Of a stretch of DNA of 64,000 nt, positions 11,201 through 20,250 are shown in pieces. The translations under genes were made by a program, and so were the position numbers. Location of the stretch: contig OZ020491.1 of the NCBI GenBank assembly GCA_963971405.1, positions 30,245,019 through 30,309,018 of the forward strand, given 5' to 3'. The notes below the pieces were generated by a model that was given only the letters and a program-made list of their open reading frames with translations, made no database searches and was not told where the DNA came from. This DNA is from Psococerastis gibbosa. Its lineage: Eukaryota; Arthropoda; Insecta; Psocodea; Psocidae. Every line of letters begins with the position of its first letter. Within the stretch, counting starts at the first letter, position 1.

Positions 11201-11301
11201 ATCATGGCAATCATAGGACCCTTTCCTTCGCTTTCCAACAGCTCGTAGTCTGCATACCGAAGCGATACACCACCTGCTACGATCAGGCCGATTCCTGCTA
11301 G
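5281..11301 (-). CDS. Tetraspanin, 4 exons readable, first exon not found
   Basis: Tetraspanins are four-pass membrane proteins that organise partner proteins into membrane microdomains. Readable exons, in transcription order, are 11301-11119 (61 codons), 9950-9780 (57), 6855-6613 (81) and 5346-5281 (21 codons plus TAG). All are phase 0 with AG/GT borders. Exon 1 here carries the end of membrane segment 1 (LAGIGLIVAGG), a small loop and segment 2 ending in GCCGAIKENYCML. The next has segment 3 (FAVVLLIIFIAQL) and the start of the large loop. The third has the hallmark CCG (ECCGIDS), PASCC and a GCYDKL cysteine, then segment 4. The last encodes LAGVILACFLAKSIRKESEVA. That gives 220 residues of a usual 230-250. 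The 5' exon with the ATG and most of segment 1 must lie upstream of 11301 but could not be placed. Introns contain SINE, LINE and miniature-element copies. The subfamily is not resolved. Confidence 0.88.
5350..5700. other. Intronic stretch of the tetraspanin gene
   Basis: Low-copy-looking sequence with loosely repeated GAACAAG words that lead into the 95-bp tandem array. No exon or mobile element end is recognised. Confidence 0.35.
5703..6150. repeat. 95-bp tandem repeat, about 4.5 copies
   Basis: The anchor TCAATCCTTCAGCAAGATGA recurs at 5721, 5816, 5911 and 6006, exactly 95 bp apart. Copies 1 and 3 have GTTGCCTCTGG while copies 2 and 4 have GTTGCGTCTGG, so the array grew by copying a 190-bp dimer. 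It lies in the last intron of the tetraspanin gene. Confidence 0.9.
6172..6386 (-). mobile_element. SINE family B, full length
   Basis: Reverse-oriented copy with tail, body and tRNA-like head (complement of CACCTGAAAGGTTGTTGG, then the B box). It lies in the last tetraspanin intron, in the same orientation as the gene. Confidence 0.75.
6387..6612. other. Intronic spacer with two poly-G tracts
   Basis: G runs lie near 6404-6413 and 6514-6525; otherwise AT-rich. Nothing recognised. Confidence 0.35.
6893..7060 (+). mobile_element. LINE family 1, C-terminal ORF2 fragment
   Basis: The frame reads a degenerate LINE C-terminus (AEG, then LRTLRQCFG, then VVSKVPIPMMNANL). It parallels the copy at 39400-39710 (LRQWLGK, ITIMTANL). 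It lies in a tetraspanin intron, antisense to the gene. Confidence 0.6.
7113..7336. mobile_element. hAT-like miniature element, C/G-run rich
   Basis: Ends CGGTGGCGG and CAGTGGCGG (read inward) resemble the other CAG-type elements here. Flanks AGGGGGAG and AAGGGCAG match 6/8. The interior has several poly-C runs. The assignment is weaker than for the elements with clean duplications. Confidence 0.45.
7345..8157. other. Intronic stretch of the tetraspanin gene
   Basis: No exon, repeat end or RNA gene is recognised. It includes a short direct repeat TTGTTAACTAACATT near 7726-7755. Confidence 0.35.
8158..9256. repeat. Nested G-rich repeats bounded by a 90-bp direct repeat
   Basis: Blocks at 8158-8247 and 9168-9256 are near-identical in places (GCATATTGATAGCAGTAACA and AATACAATTGCACA). 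The space between holds several G- or C-run tracts and fragments resembling the interiors of the hAT-type elements at 17.8, 24.3 and 51.7 kb. I read it as degraded, nested hAT-type copies, with boundaries not resolvable by eye. Confidence 0.45.
9951..10815. other. Intronic stretch of the tetraspanin gene
   Basis: Mostly unremarkable. Near 9965 a GGAGGCGTAGCTAC motif may be an isolated miniature-element end. No exon seen. Confidence 0.35.
10819..10837 (+). mobile_element. Isolated hAT-type element end
   Basis: CAGTGGCGGATCCAG matches the end of the element at 4358. The opposite end is not visible, and a SINE B follows at once. Confidence 0.35.
10838..10950 (-). mobile_element. SINE family B, head missing
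   Basis: Tail and body up to the CCCGGGACC block, reverse orientation; the tRNA-like head is gone. Confidence 0.65.
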
Positions 11302-11531
11302 CTGAAAGCAATAACATAGGGTAGATAATTTTAGTAGTTCCAAATGTAGGTCACTTATAGCAGCATGAATCATAATAAATTAATAAATATCCAATGATAA
11401 TAACTATAACTACTTAAATAACTACATTGGCGCAGTCGGCCAGTGCACTGTTGTACACCTCCTCCAAATCCACCATAGACAGAGCTCCTTATGAGAGTTT
11501 CCTTGGTGACTTCGTGGAACTTGGAGAACAT

Positions 11532-11685
11532 CATGAATAGAGGAAGAAGAACGCAATGATCCACAGTAAAATACTTTAAGTCTTAGTTCTTGTTAGGTCT
11601 TAGTCTGATGATGGATTTTATTCGAACCCGGTCACTATTAAAGTATTTTACTGTGGATCATTGCGTTCTTCTTCCTCTACTCATG
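11532..11685. repeat. 48-bp inverted repeat with 58-bp spacer
   Basis: Arms 11532-11579 and 11638-11685 are inverted copies that differ at about one position. They contain AGGAAGAAGAACGCAATGAT and ACAGTAAAATACTTTAA. The spacer is 11580-11637. A transcript would form a long hairpin. The right arm runs straight into the triplicated LINE fragment, so the structure may record a rearrangement or template switch. Confidence 0.85.
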
Positions 11686-11689
11686 ATAT

Positions 11690-12350
11690 AGACAGAGCTG
11701 TAAGGGCATGGGCCACCAAAGGCATACAAGCACAGGAAAATAGGTCCATGCCGAGGGTAGTGAGCGTAACGTTCAGGACCACCACTGTCCACGACAATCT
11801 CCCTTCCTGCCTGCATCGCATCGGGGTCCTTGCCTCGGACATCTGCCACAGGCACACAAGCACAGGAAAAAAGGTGGGCACCCTTATTGACTCGTCAAAA
11901 TCCGCAGATCCCTGCCGAGGGTAGTGAGCGTAGCTGCTTTCAGAACCACCAACGGTCACGACAGTCTCCCTTCCTGCCTGCATCACATCGGGGTCCTTGC
12001 CTCGGACATCTGCCACAGGCACACAAGCACAGGAAAAAAGGTGGGCACCCTTATTGACTCGTCAATATCCGCAGATCCCTGCCGAGGGTAGTGAGCGTAG
12101 CTGCTTTCAGGACCACCAACGGTCACGACAATCTCCCTTCCTGCCTGCATCGCATCGGGGTCCTTGCTTCTGACACCTGCCCCCTGTGCAACGAAGGCGA
12201 ATTGAATGTAGAGCATCTACCCGAGTGCTCAGCCCTGGTAGGGAAGACCACACAGACGACATCTCCCGTGAGACAGCAAGGAGATACTGGTCAGCGCGTC
12301 ACCAATTGGCTAACTTGCCAAGGGTGGCCGTTGGCTAGTAAGTAGTAAAT
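11690..12350 (+). mobile_element. LINE C-terminal fragment, partly triplicated
   Basis: About 12088-12240 reads a LINE C-terminal zinc-knuckle segment (HDNLPSCLHRIGVLASDTC followed by PLC...E...EHLPEC). After a frame shift it continues RETARRYWSAR, a common LINE ending. The first part is repeated at 11757 and 11921 (periods 164 and 167 bp), where each copy breaks into unrelated sequence (HRHTSTGKK) before the cysteines. So a truncated unit was tandemly duplicated upstream of the more complete copy. Non-functional. Confidence 0.65.
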
Positions 12351-12939
12351 ACGTTAGTAAAATAGAGCAGATGGCGCCAAACTAATAAGCTAAGCATTGT
12401 CGATGGTGGTGAAAGTTAGGAGGAAATGGCAAAGGAAATTACAAAGGAAATGGCAAACGTGTACGATGTGTACGATACGCTACGAACTTACCATAACTAA
12501 GAGAAAATTACAATATTACGAGTTATTTAGTAGGAAGTTGCCAGTAGAAACAGGTGGCAAGGGGAAGACATATGCGTGCATACCCGTATATATTACTTAG
12601 TGATTTCCCTTGCCGAAGGGTGGAGCCCCTCTTGTTAATAGTGTAGGCATAAACCACCCCCTCCCCTCGCTATATAGTAAGCCTAAAGCAGGATGTTGCG
12701 GTTTAAAGGGGGGATCATCACAACAACGTGTGAGTTAAATGACAAGAAAAAATTTGGATTGATTTTAGGTCGCCTGTGAAAGAAAATAGTGCTAATGTCG
12801 GGCCTTGCATGTGGGCTACTTTAAACGATGCCACGTTTTAGGGACGTCAGGTGTTCCAGGCACCTGCCTCCAGGCACCTGCCTGCGGGCACCGCATTTGA
12901 ATGTGTAATTGTCGTGGGTCTTAATTATGAATAATATGC
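12351..12939. other. Intergenic stretch
   Basis: Purine-rich to about 12440. Near 12851-12890 there is a small tandem repeat (CCAGGCACCTGCCT-like, three units). No gene recognised. Confidence 0.35.
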
Positions 12940-13383
12940 AAATCAATAATCAATTAGTTTTCTCATGTGTTTCATATTTTTGTACTCTAATTTAGCTTAA
13001 TTTTAATGAGTTTTGCCAACTGCTAATGAATTCCCGTATTTCGTGGGTACGGTCCATAAGATAACAAAAAAATATATTTCTTGCCGAAAATAAAAAAGTT
13101 AAAGATGAATTACAGGTGTTTCACACAAGACAATCCACATATATTGTACCCTGTTGCTGTCAATGGATGGCTTTCTACGGTCTGTGTTAGAAGAGGGCTG
13201 AGTAACCAGCGCCCCTTTGGTACAGCCAGGGAAAGCCTATTTATGTGATGTAGCCAGGCGAGGTTATAAATATGAGGTAGTGGCAGAAAGCGAAGAGGCT
13301 TAAGCTTAAGCCATTTTTAAAATTTGGGGTCATGACCCCCCGCGACCCCCCCCCCCCCTCCCTTCCTCTGTATTTGCCACTGG

Positions 13384-13510
13384 TTGTAGGAGACTACTTT
13401 GTGCATCATATAATAGGGTTTTCGATGTTGTAGTTTTTCTATAAATTCTATTTTTTAAAAAAAAAGTAGATAACATCCTATGATGCATAAAGTAGTTGTC
13501 TACAACTTAA
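13384..13510. mobile_element. Miniature inverted-repeat element G, copy 1
   Basis: The two ends are inverted versions of GTTGTAGANAACTACTTT followed by a GCATCAT block, about 30 bp each with mismatches; the centre is AT-rich. A related copy lies at 13903-14078. No coding capacity; superfamily unknown. Confidence 0.55.
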
Positions 13511-13902
13511 ATGAGCTAAATCTTGCTTTGTTAATTAAATAATAAATAGATAGTAAATAAAAAATAACGAATTGTGTGGTGCTAATTTACCATGTAGCAT
13601 TTCCTCTTAAGAACGTAATAGGAAATAGGTAGGCCCAAGGCCGTGCCCAGGTTTTTATTTCAAGGGGGGGGGGGGTCCAAAAAAATGTTTACGTAATTTA
13701 TTAATGAATTAATGGATGAATTCTTCAAACAATACATGTTTACATTTAAAAAAAAAAAAAATTTGGGGGGGGGGTCCGGACCCCCAGGACCACCCCTGAC
13801 CATGGCCATGGGTAGGCCTATCCCAAAATCCATTGTTTTTACAGACTTCTTTTTTATTTAATGAACTAGGCGTAAGTATATATTAAAGATTTGGCTCATT
13901 CC

Positions 13903-14078
13903 AGTTGTAGAGATTACTTCATAATAGGGTATTTTCAATTTATCGTAACGTAGCTTTTTCAGAAAAATGATTGTAGGCTAGGCGAAAATTTCACGTAAAT
14001 TAGATACCATGAAAAAACTACAAAACCCCCCAAAAAATAACACCCAATTGTATGATGCATACTTCCGCAACTTAAAAG
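13903..14078. mobile_element. Miniature inverted-repeat element G, copy 2
   Basis: Ends AGTTGTAGAGATTACTTC and, inverted, AAGTTGCGGAAGTATGCATC. It shares the AATAGGGTNTTTTC segment inside the end with copy 1. Confidence 0.5.
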
Positions 14079-14429
14079 AACAAATATATATTAGTAACTT
14101 GATTAGTAAATTAAGAATATGAATAAGTGAATAAGAATGATTAAATTTCGGGTGGCCAATTTCCTACGGGACGTAGGTACGCTCCTAAACTCATTTATAA
14201 TGCTTAGTAGACAAATAAGAAATGTAAATAAATAATTAATAAACAATAAATTTTCCCATGTGTTTATTTTTCCACCTAATTTAGCAACTTGCCAGAGTTT
14301 AGGCAGCCACTCAATGAATTCCCATTTTACGTGATAAATAAGCTAAAATAAAAATTTCTTACCGAAAATATAAAATTAAAGAAGAATAACAGGTACTTTA
14401 TACAGGACAATCCACAGGTCTCCATCTCG

Positions 14430-14875
14430 CCGGCTACCTAAAGTTTATAATGACAACACCAAAGCAGGCACACGCTGTATAGGCGACCAATAAAACTATC
14501 GCAAGTAAGCGTACCGCGTGTTACTGGATTATCGCTTGTCCGCACTGGGCAGAGTTCTCCAGCACACTGCTGGAGTTTGTGGAAAAAAACCACGTGAGCA
14601 GACGGCTGTAGGAAGGGAAGGGTTCCCAGAAAATTTGAGAGATTATATCTGCAACCTATTATGTATATTTAGCCATTGGCGTGGGTAGCTTGTAGAAATA
14701 CAGCGCATTTTGTAGAACATGTTGATCAGCAGCTGCCTTCAGCTGTTTTTTCTGTTATGTCCAACAGTCCCACTGTGTACATTTTAGAGATCGATTAAAC
14801 CTAGCTGTCATAAAGCAAACACATTCTGGTGTGATGGGAAACTGGTTGAACGTCTTGGCTATGGTACAATAGAAC
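14430..14875. other. Intergenic stretch
   Basis: A short hairpin CTCCAGCACACTGCTGGAG lies near 14552. Nothing else recognised. Confidence 0.35.
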
Positions 14876-15010
14876 CTACATTTTCTGGCCATGCTTCGGA
14901 GGGCATGTAAAGCAGGTGGTCCCGGGCCTTCCTAGTTGAGTGTAAGAGAGAGCTTTATACCCCAAACTCCACTAGGTTGGCTTAGTAATAGAACAAAAAA
15001 AGTCTTTATT
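14876..15010 (+). mobile_element. SINE family B, head missing
   Basis: Starts at TACATTTTCTGGCCATGCTT, with the full body and the AGTCTTTATTTATT tail. The tRNA-like head is truncated. Confidence 0.7.
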
Positions 15011-15654
15011 TATTAATTTATTTATTAACACAATAGAAAATTATTTAATTGTCCTACAAAAACAGCAATTCGATTGCAAACCGCTTATATCCAAAAACAT
15101 CGAAAATGAGTTGTTGGTATCCTCGTGATGTTCATGAAAAAAGCCTCTACCGGCTGGCAAAACTCTTAAATCCCGAAAAAAATGAAAGCCTCTGTCGTTG
15201 GTAGGCTATAGAAAAGAACCTAACTCCAGGGTGTTTAATTTCGCGCAGAAATAGCATTCACTCCAACAGTAAACAAAGCTGCAACAAAGCTGCTACCTAT
15301 GGAATCAGTCGGATGGTGGCATGACAGGAAAAGAATTTGCCACCATTACCACCGCGTGACCTTTTATTTTTAGCTTCAACTCTTGAAGTAAATACTTCTT
15401 TTTAAGAATACGGGCAAATGTCTATTTTACTCTTCAAAGACGGTTCGCTGTTAAAAAAAAAAAAAAAAAAAAAAACGCCTTTGTGCGTCGGGCCTTTCAG
15501 TTGTCGAGGAATATTAAGCAAGTCCGTTTGTTTACGAAACTTCTAATGTATTGGGGGGTTAAAAATAGTCACCACTCTCCATCCACTTACATTATATTAG
15601 GTCATTGGCTGTAGTCCAAGTCAATTATATTGAACCCTAGCTCTGGTACGGACA
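15011..15654. other. Intergenic stretch with poly-A tract
   Basis: A 23-base A run lies at about 15452-15474. No gene recognised. Confidence 0.35.
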
Positions 15655-15790
15655 TTAGATTAGTTGCTAGAGAAATAGACTGTGAAACCGAAGGTAAGAG
15701 GTTCGAGGCTCGAGATAAAAGGAAAAAGTTTCAGCCTGACCTTTGTGTCGACCCAATGTTAACGGGTTATCTTATCTTATCTCAACTTTT
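15655..15790 (+). mobile_element. Possible tRNA-derived SINE (third type)
   Basis: An A-box-like TTAGTTGCTAGAG and a B-box-like GGTTCGAGGCTC lie 35-45 bases apart, followed by a non-tRNA body ending in TTATCTTATCTTATC. A loosely similar head occurs near 20840-20890. No fold matching a real tRNA was found. Confidence 0.35.
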
Positions 15791-16344
15791 ATGACCAGCG
15801 AAAAAGCCTGCGTCCGGCATGTTGCTGACGACAATATCACAGATGTAGCAGCAGCAGTAGTAGGGAAGAGTCATTCTCATGGACGCATTTTTAAGTTACG
15901 GGAGCATGACCTTAATGATCGTTAATGGCGCTTGAGGGTTTGGGAGCCAAAAGGGGGCCTGGGGGGATTTTTAATAAATAGGCATGAAATAGTGGTTTTT
16001 TTAAACTGTTTTGGGGCTTTTTGAGGGATTATATCTCCCAAATTGAATAAAAAAGCCCAAAATAAATATAAATGATTCCGGGATATGATTTTTACACGCC
16101 GAATGTCATTAAAATTTATCTAGTGGTATATATACAGAGATATACAGACTTTTCGTCAAAAAAAAAAGGTTTCATGGTACCTCAAAAATCCGTAAATCCG
16201 TAATACGTAAATCCGTTTAAATCTCGAAATCGAAAATTCCGACCATCACAATGATTTTTAGTAACGTATAAATAGGAAAAAGCAAAAATGGGTAACCTAC
16301 ATCTCAAGTGGAGCAGATGTTAGGAAACTCTACTAGTCCTAAAT
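15791..16344. other. Intergenic stretch
   Basis: It includes a GCATGAAATAGTGG fragment near 15982 related to the G-rich repeats at 8.2 and 9.2 kb. No gene recognised. Confidence 0.35.
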
Positions 16345-16412
16345 TGGGGCTTCCGGGTTTTGAACTCGATTACATAAACTGAGAAATACTCTAACCTGTG
16401 CCCCCCCCCCCC
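16345..16412 (-). mobile_element. Possible tRNA-like SINE head
   Basis: On the minus strand a GGTTAGAGTAT segment and a B-box-like GAGTTCAAAACCC are spaced as in a tRNA-derived head. Bordered by a C run. Weak. Confidence 0.25.
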
Positions 16413-16945
16413 CCCATGGTTACTTCATCGATAAGAGGAAAACGCGGCTTCGGTCATATTGCTGACCACCACATACCAAATAGAACTTTTCTCTAATAAG
16501 AGCTAGATTCTAGCTCTATGCTCTATACCAGTTCCCAGGTCTAACCCCTTCAATGGGTGTCGTGCTTTCGCATGATTTTATACTCTGTTGCATGATTATA
16601 TTTTTTTCAAAGAGGAAGAACAACCAAATCCAAAACGTCCTGCTAATTATTTTGAGCCCTACGCTGATTGGCGGAGAGAAGAAGCATAAACCCCCCGGCA
16701 TGCACCAAAACACGAAAAGTTCTGCCGCGAATTCTTGTACTAAATTGCTCCCCAGCTAATCTTTGACTTGAATCTCTTCCTGGTCAGCTATAGAATTATG
16801 GTCAGCAATCGTGACCTTTCTAAAGTCGCTTTTCTTCCTCGTAATTTCCTGCATTCGTTCGTGATTTCGTATTCAGGGGGTTAACAACCTTTCTTTGTTT
16901 TCATGAAAAGGAAGGGTTGCATAGTTTACTAGTACAAAGTCCTAG
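16413..16945. other. Intergenic stretch
   Basis: No gene or repeat boundary recognised. Open frames here are short and not protein-like. Confidence 0.35.
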
Positions 16946-17208
16946 CTTCTTCTTCTTCTTCTTCTCCTTCTTCTCCTTCTTCTTCTTCTTCTTCTGCTGC
17001 TGCTGCTTCTTCTTCTTCTGCTGCTTCTTCTCATTTGTTTTCTTCTTCTTCTTCTTCTTCTGCTTCTTCTTCTTTGTTTTCTTCTTCTTCTTCTCCTTCT
17101 TCTTCATCTTTGTTTTCTTCTTCCTCTGCTTCTTCTCCTTTGTTTTCATCTTCTTCTACTTCTCCTTCTTTGTTTTCTTCTTCTACTTCATCTTCTTCTT
17201 CTTCTTCT

Positions 17209-17240
<32 letters not shown>

Positions 17241-17276
17241 ATCTTCCTCTTCTTCATCTTCCTCTTCTTCTTCTTA
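16946..17276. repeat. (CTT)n microsatellite, about 330 bp
   Basis: Nearly uninterrupted CTT units with scattered CTG, CTC, CAT and TTTG variants. Long open frames through it (poly-Ser, poly-Phe or, on the other strand, Lys-rich) are artefacts of the triplet period. Confidence 0.95.
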
Positions 17277-17299
17277 TGGCTGATATTCTGACGATAGGA

Positions 17300-17510
17300 G
17301 ATGTAGAGTAGTGGTACAGACTCCAACTTTCACCAGGAAGGTGGTTGGTTCGAGTCTCACACTTGCTAAATTTTCTGGCCATGCTTCGGAGGGCATGTAA
17401 AGCAGGCAGTCCTTCCTAGTTGAGTGTAGGAGAGGGCTTTATTGCCCTAACTCCGCTAGGTTGGCTAAATAATAGAACAAAAAGTCAATATTTATTTATT
17501 TGATGTGGTT
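17300..17510 (+). mobile_element. SINE family B
   Basis: Full-length copy directly after the microsatellite, with head, B box GTTCGAGTCTCAC, body and 3' block TTGCCCTAACTCCGCTAGG. Confidence 0.7.
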
Positions 17511-17789
17511 TGGCCTGCTCGACAGCACTTAGCCAGTCGTTTCAGTTTTGTATGACGCCCCACCATCTGCTCAACAACACTTCTCCAATCATTTCAATTA
17601 TATGCAACGCTCAAACATCTACGTTCATCTAAGTTAGTCCTCCCATTGGTTTCGTTGACGTCCCTTCAATCATCTTCCCGCCATGCTTGCTTTGTGCATT
17701 TTGTTCGGCATGCGGTCCTCTGACATTCTTACGACGTGTTCCAGCCATCTTAGACGCTGTGTTTTTACAAAACCTACTGTCAAAAAATA
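17511..17789. other. Intergenic stretch
   Basis: Loose internal repetition around CACCATCTGCTCAACA and CAAACATCTACG. It may be a degraded LINE end (TTTACAAAACCTACTG before the hAT element). Not assigned. Confidence 0.3.
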
Positions 17790-17797
17790 TTTAGAGT

Positions 17798-18323
17798 CAG
17801 AGGCGTAAAGTTTTAGAATGATGGCGGGGGCAAAAAAAGTAGACCTTATGACGTCATCAGGCAGGATTTAAGGAAACATTGAAAACATAAGAGGGAGAAT
17901 AGCTTAACGAAGAGAATGCCAATTTGCCAAATAATGTATAATGTACCGCATACCTAGTTTTATTATTTAATTATTGTTCTATAATTAATATTAACATCTT
18001 ATAATACTAACCTAGCAACTATAAGACAGAACCCATCACGGGCCACATGGCCTATAGTGTTCATTTTCTAATATGTATATTTTGTATTGTATTCTTAATT
18101 TTGAATATATTGATTGATTGATAAGAGCAAAATAGTAGGGTTTTACGCATTTTAATAGTTGTAAAGTATAGCTGTAGATTTTACAACGCTAAAACAGGAA
18201 TGCTAACATTAATATTGCTGCAAAGGGGACCATGAAGTATGAACTACGTCCTACAATGTTCGAGGCTGCGGGGGGGGGGGGGGCAAGTTGGACCGTGCCC
18301 CCCCCCCCAACTTTACGCCCCTG
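17798..18323. mobile_element. hAT-type element with perfect 8-bp target duplication
   Basis: Ends CAGAGGCGTAAAGTTTTAG and CAGGGGCGTAAAGTTGGG (read inward) are flanked on both sides by TTTAGAGT (17790-17797 and 18324-18331). It is a reversed relative of the 319-bp copies at 24277 and 51729, sharing GACCTTATGACGTCATCAGG and GACCATGAAGTATGAAC. It is longer because about 17880-18125 contains a LINE 3' tail (TTGTATTGTATTC then TTGATTGATTGA) inserted into it. Confidence 0.85.
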
Positions 18324-18331
18324 TTTAGAGT

Positions 18332-18771
18332 CTTCCCTAATTAAAACCGCTACCCGTAATGCTAGAAACGCTGCGCTCGGGCTTGTCAGTCTCCCCAGCT
18401 ACATAAGAACTACGTCTAGGCGGAGCTTTTGGTACCAAGCAAATGTCACATGTAATGCTTTTCAAAAAAACTACCGGGGGTGCCAGGGCTTTATTATATT
18501 ATATTGTTATGTTAATATTGTTAATAAATACACGAATTATTATTATTATTTAAATAGAAAACATATTACTGACCACTGTAAGTCATTATTGTAGTATATA
18601 ACGGCCACATTGGAGAATACCAGAGGCACTGCTGCCAGTTAATGCTGCCAACTTAACAGTTTATATATAATAACTATAGGCTATAAATGTGTATAGGTGT
18701 GTTATTGTATGTATTACTTCATTAATTAATTTTGTCAACTTGAGTTGGTAGGTACCCCGCACACCATCAGG
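18332..18771. other. Intergenic stretch
   Basis: At 18481-18549 there is a segment (ATATTGTTATGTTAAT, AATACACGAATTATTATTAT) that recurs at 19557-19620, just beyond the TTAA-flanked element. No gene recognised. Confidence 0.4.
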
Positions 18772-18775
18772 TTAA

Positions 18776-19551
18776 GCCTGAGTGCTCAAAATGTTTTGTA
18801 AACAAGAAATTATCGTACTTTTTGGACGAAATTAATTAATTGCTCGTTACACAGCCACAAAGATATAAAAGGGAACAGATGAAAAAATCTTAAAAAATAC
18901 GACCTGTGGGGACCACTTAGTCCCACATGTGTAATAACCAGTCTGCTTCCAGCTTCACCTTTTTCCCGGTAGATGGCGCTGTTCACATTCAGATAATTCA
19001 ATATTCCTCAATCTTCCTTTTACGTATTTATTTCTCTTATTCAATAATATCTTTAATCTACCCTCTGTGTCTCATCAGCTCCTTTAGCTGTGGACACAGA
19101 GTTGGTTTTTCTATATGGAAGCAGGCTGGATCAAATTCAATATTAATTGTAAGCATGTATCGTTCTCGTCTCACAGCTCATATTGTAACCACTGTGTGTT
19201 AAATTACTCTAACTTGAGTCGAAGCGCTGCAATACAAACCAATTCAAGTCTACACTGCCTATTCAATTGCATCGTCCTTCGACTAGCTACAGACCTTTCT
19301 GTAAAAGCTGTCTACTTCCCTTCCAGATTTACAACTGTGCTACAAAATGGGTTTAAGGCTCTTTATCCAATTTTTTTAAGGTAATAATATTTCAGTTCAG
19401 AAAATATAAACTTCATGCGATAACTTGGATTTTTTATGAGTTTTTTATCTGATCACTTTGTTATCTTTGTATCTGTGGAAGGAGAAATAAATTATTTTCG
19501 TAAAAAAATCAGCAAAATTTCTTGTTTACAAAACATTTTGAACACTCAGCC
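18776..19551. mobile_element. TTAA-flanked inverted-repeat element, 776 bp
   Basis: TTAA lies on both sides (18772-18775 and 19552-19555). The ends are inverted repeats of about 37 bp (34 matching), starting GCCTGAGTGCTCAAAATG and GGCTGAGTGTTCAAAATG and both continuing TTTTGTAAACAAGAAATT. TTAA duplication is the hallmark of piggyBac-type elements. No transposase is encoded, so it would be non-autonomous. Confidence 0.75.
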
Positions 19552-19737
19552 TTAAGGGGGCCTACAAAATAATTTGTTATGTCAATCATGTTAGAAATAC
19601 ACGAATTGTTATTATTATATATTATAGTAGGCCTACTACGCCTTCTTTCAATCTAAAAATAACCTACCACAAATTAAAATCAGGCAGAGAATACGCCAAA
19701 TATTTGTAAACAAAGACGTCCTACAGACATAGTACCA

Positions 19738-19940
19738 ATGGACAAGTAGAGCAGTGGAACGGACTCTGACTTTCACCCGAAAAGTTGTTGGTTCGAATTC
19801 TACACTAGTTACATTTTCTGACCATGCTTCGGAGCGCATGTAAAGCAGGCGGTCCCAGATTTTCCTAGTTGAATGTAAGAGAGGGCATAATTGGCGTATC
19901 TCCACTAGGTTGCCTTATTAATAGAACAAAAAAGTCATTT
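19738..19940 (+). mobile_element. SINE family B
   Basis: Diverged but full-length copy: GTAGAGCAGTGGAACGGAC head, GTTCGAATTCTACAC B box and ATCTCCACTAGGTTG 3' block. Confidence 0.7.
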
Positions 19941-20250
19941 AAGATAGCTGGACACATCGTAAGACACACAGCCAAGTGTGAGCGACTGGATCCTATACTA
20001 CAAGGTTTCGCCTACCTTAGAAAACTCCCGATTGAACTGAGAGCAGTGAGAAATGCTTCTAACTTCCCTAAATTGCTTAGAAACCATCTCTTAGAGAAAG
20101 CTTTCTACACTGTCACTGAGGCACTAGCACAATGACAATGACAGAACTACCTGATTTTGACGATACTCTGACGATTTTATCTTATACTTTACATGTATTG
20201 TATAATTTAAAGGAAATATATATTGTATTGTATTGTATTGTAAGAATGTT
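19941..20250 (+). mobile_element. LINE ORF2 C-terminus and 3' end
   Basis: The frame to 20135 (KLPIELRAVRNASNFPKLLR then NHLLEKAFY) has the typical C-terminal pattern of CR1/Jockey-type reverse transcriptases (pick-a-phrase, FPKLLRNHLL, AFY). The 3' untranslated part ends in TTGTA/ATTGT units. The 5' part is missing and the fragment abuts a SINE B tail. Confidence 0.6.

Larger units (their letters stand above)
12940..14425. repeat. Diverged direct repeat (12940-13145 and 14235-14425)
   Basis: The two blocks share a series of segments in the same order (CATGTGTTT, CTAATTTAGC, GAATTCCC, TTCTTRCCGAAAATA, GACAATCCACA). This indicates an old duplication about 1.28 kb apart. The interval holds G-run tracts and two copies of an inverted-repeat element. 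Confidence 0.5.

Noticed and set aside
11370-11564. A minus-strand frame (with HEVTKET) as the missing tetraspanin first exon.
   Set aside because: It has no membrane helix or tetraspanin N-terminal pattern, no donor at the needed codon, and overlaps the left arm of the inverted repeat.
11661-12345. Several overlapping small proteins with TSTGKK and DNLPSCLHRIG.
   Set aside because: They are readings of one tandemly repeated, frame-broken LINE C-terminal fragment.
13640-13800. A further hAT-type element around the G-run pair at 13.66-13.78 kb.
   Set aside because: Possible inverted ends (CAAGGCCGTGCCCAGG and CAGGGGTGGTCCTGG) are seen, but no matching 8-bp flanks, so it was not listed as an element.
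16901-17291. Long open frames across the (CTT)n tract (poly-Phe, poly-Ser and Lys-rich proteins).
   Set aside because: They exist only because the repeat unit is three bases long and contains no stop. No start context, no homology, pure microsatellite.
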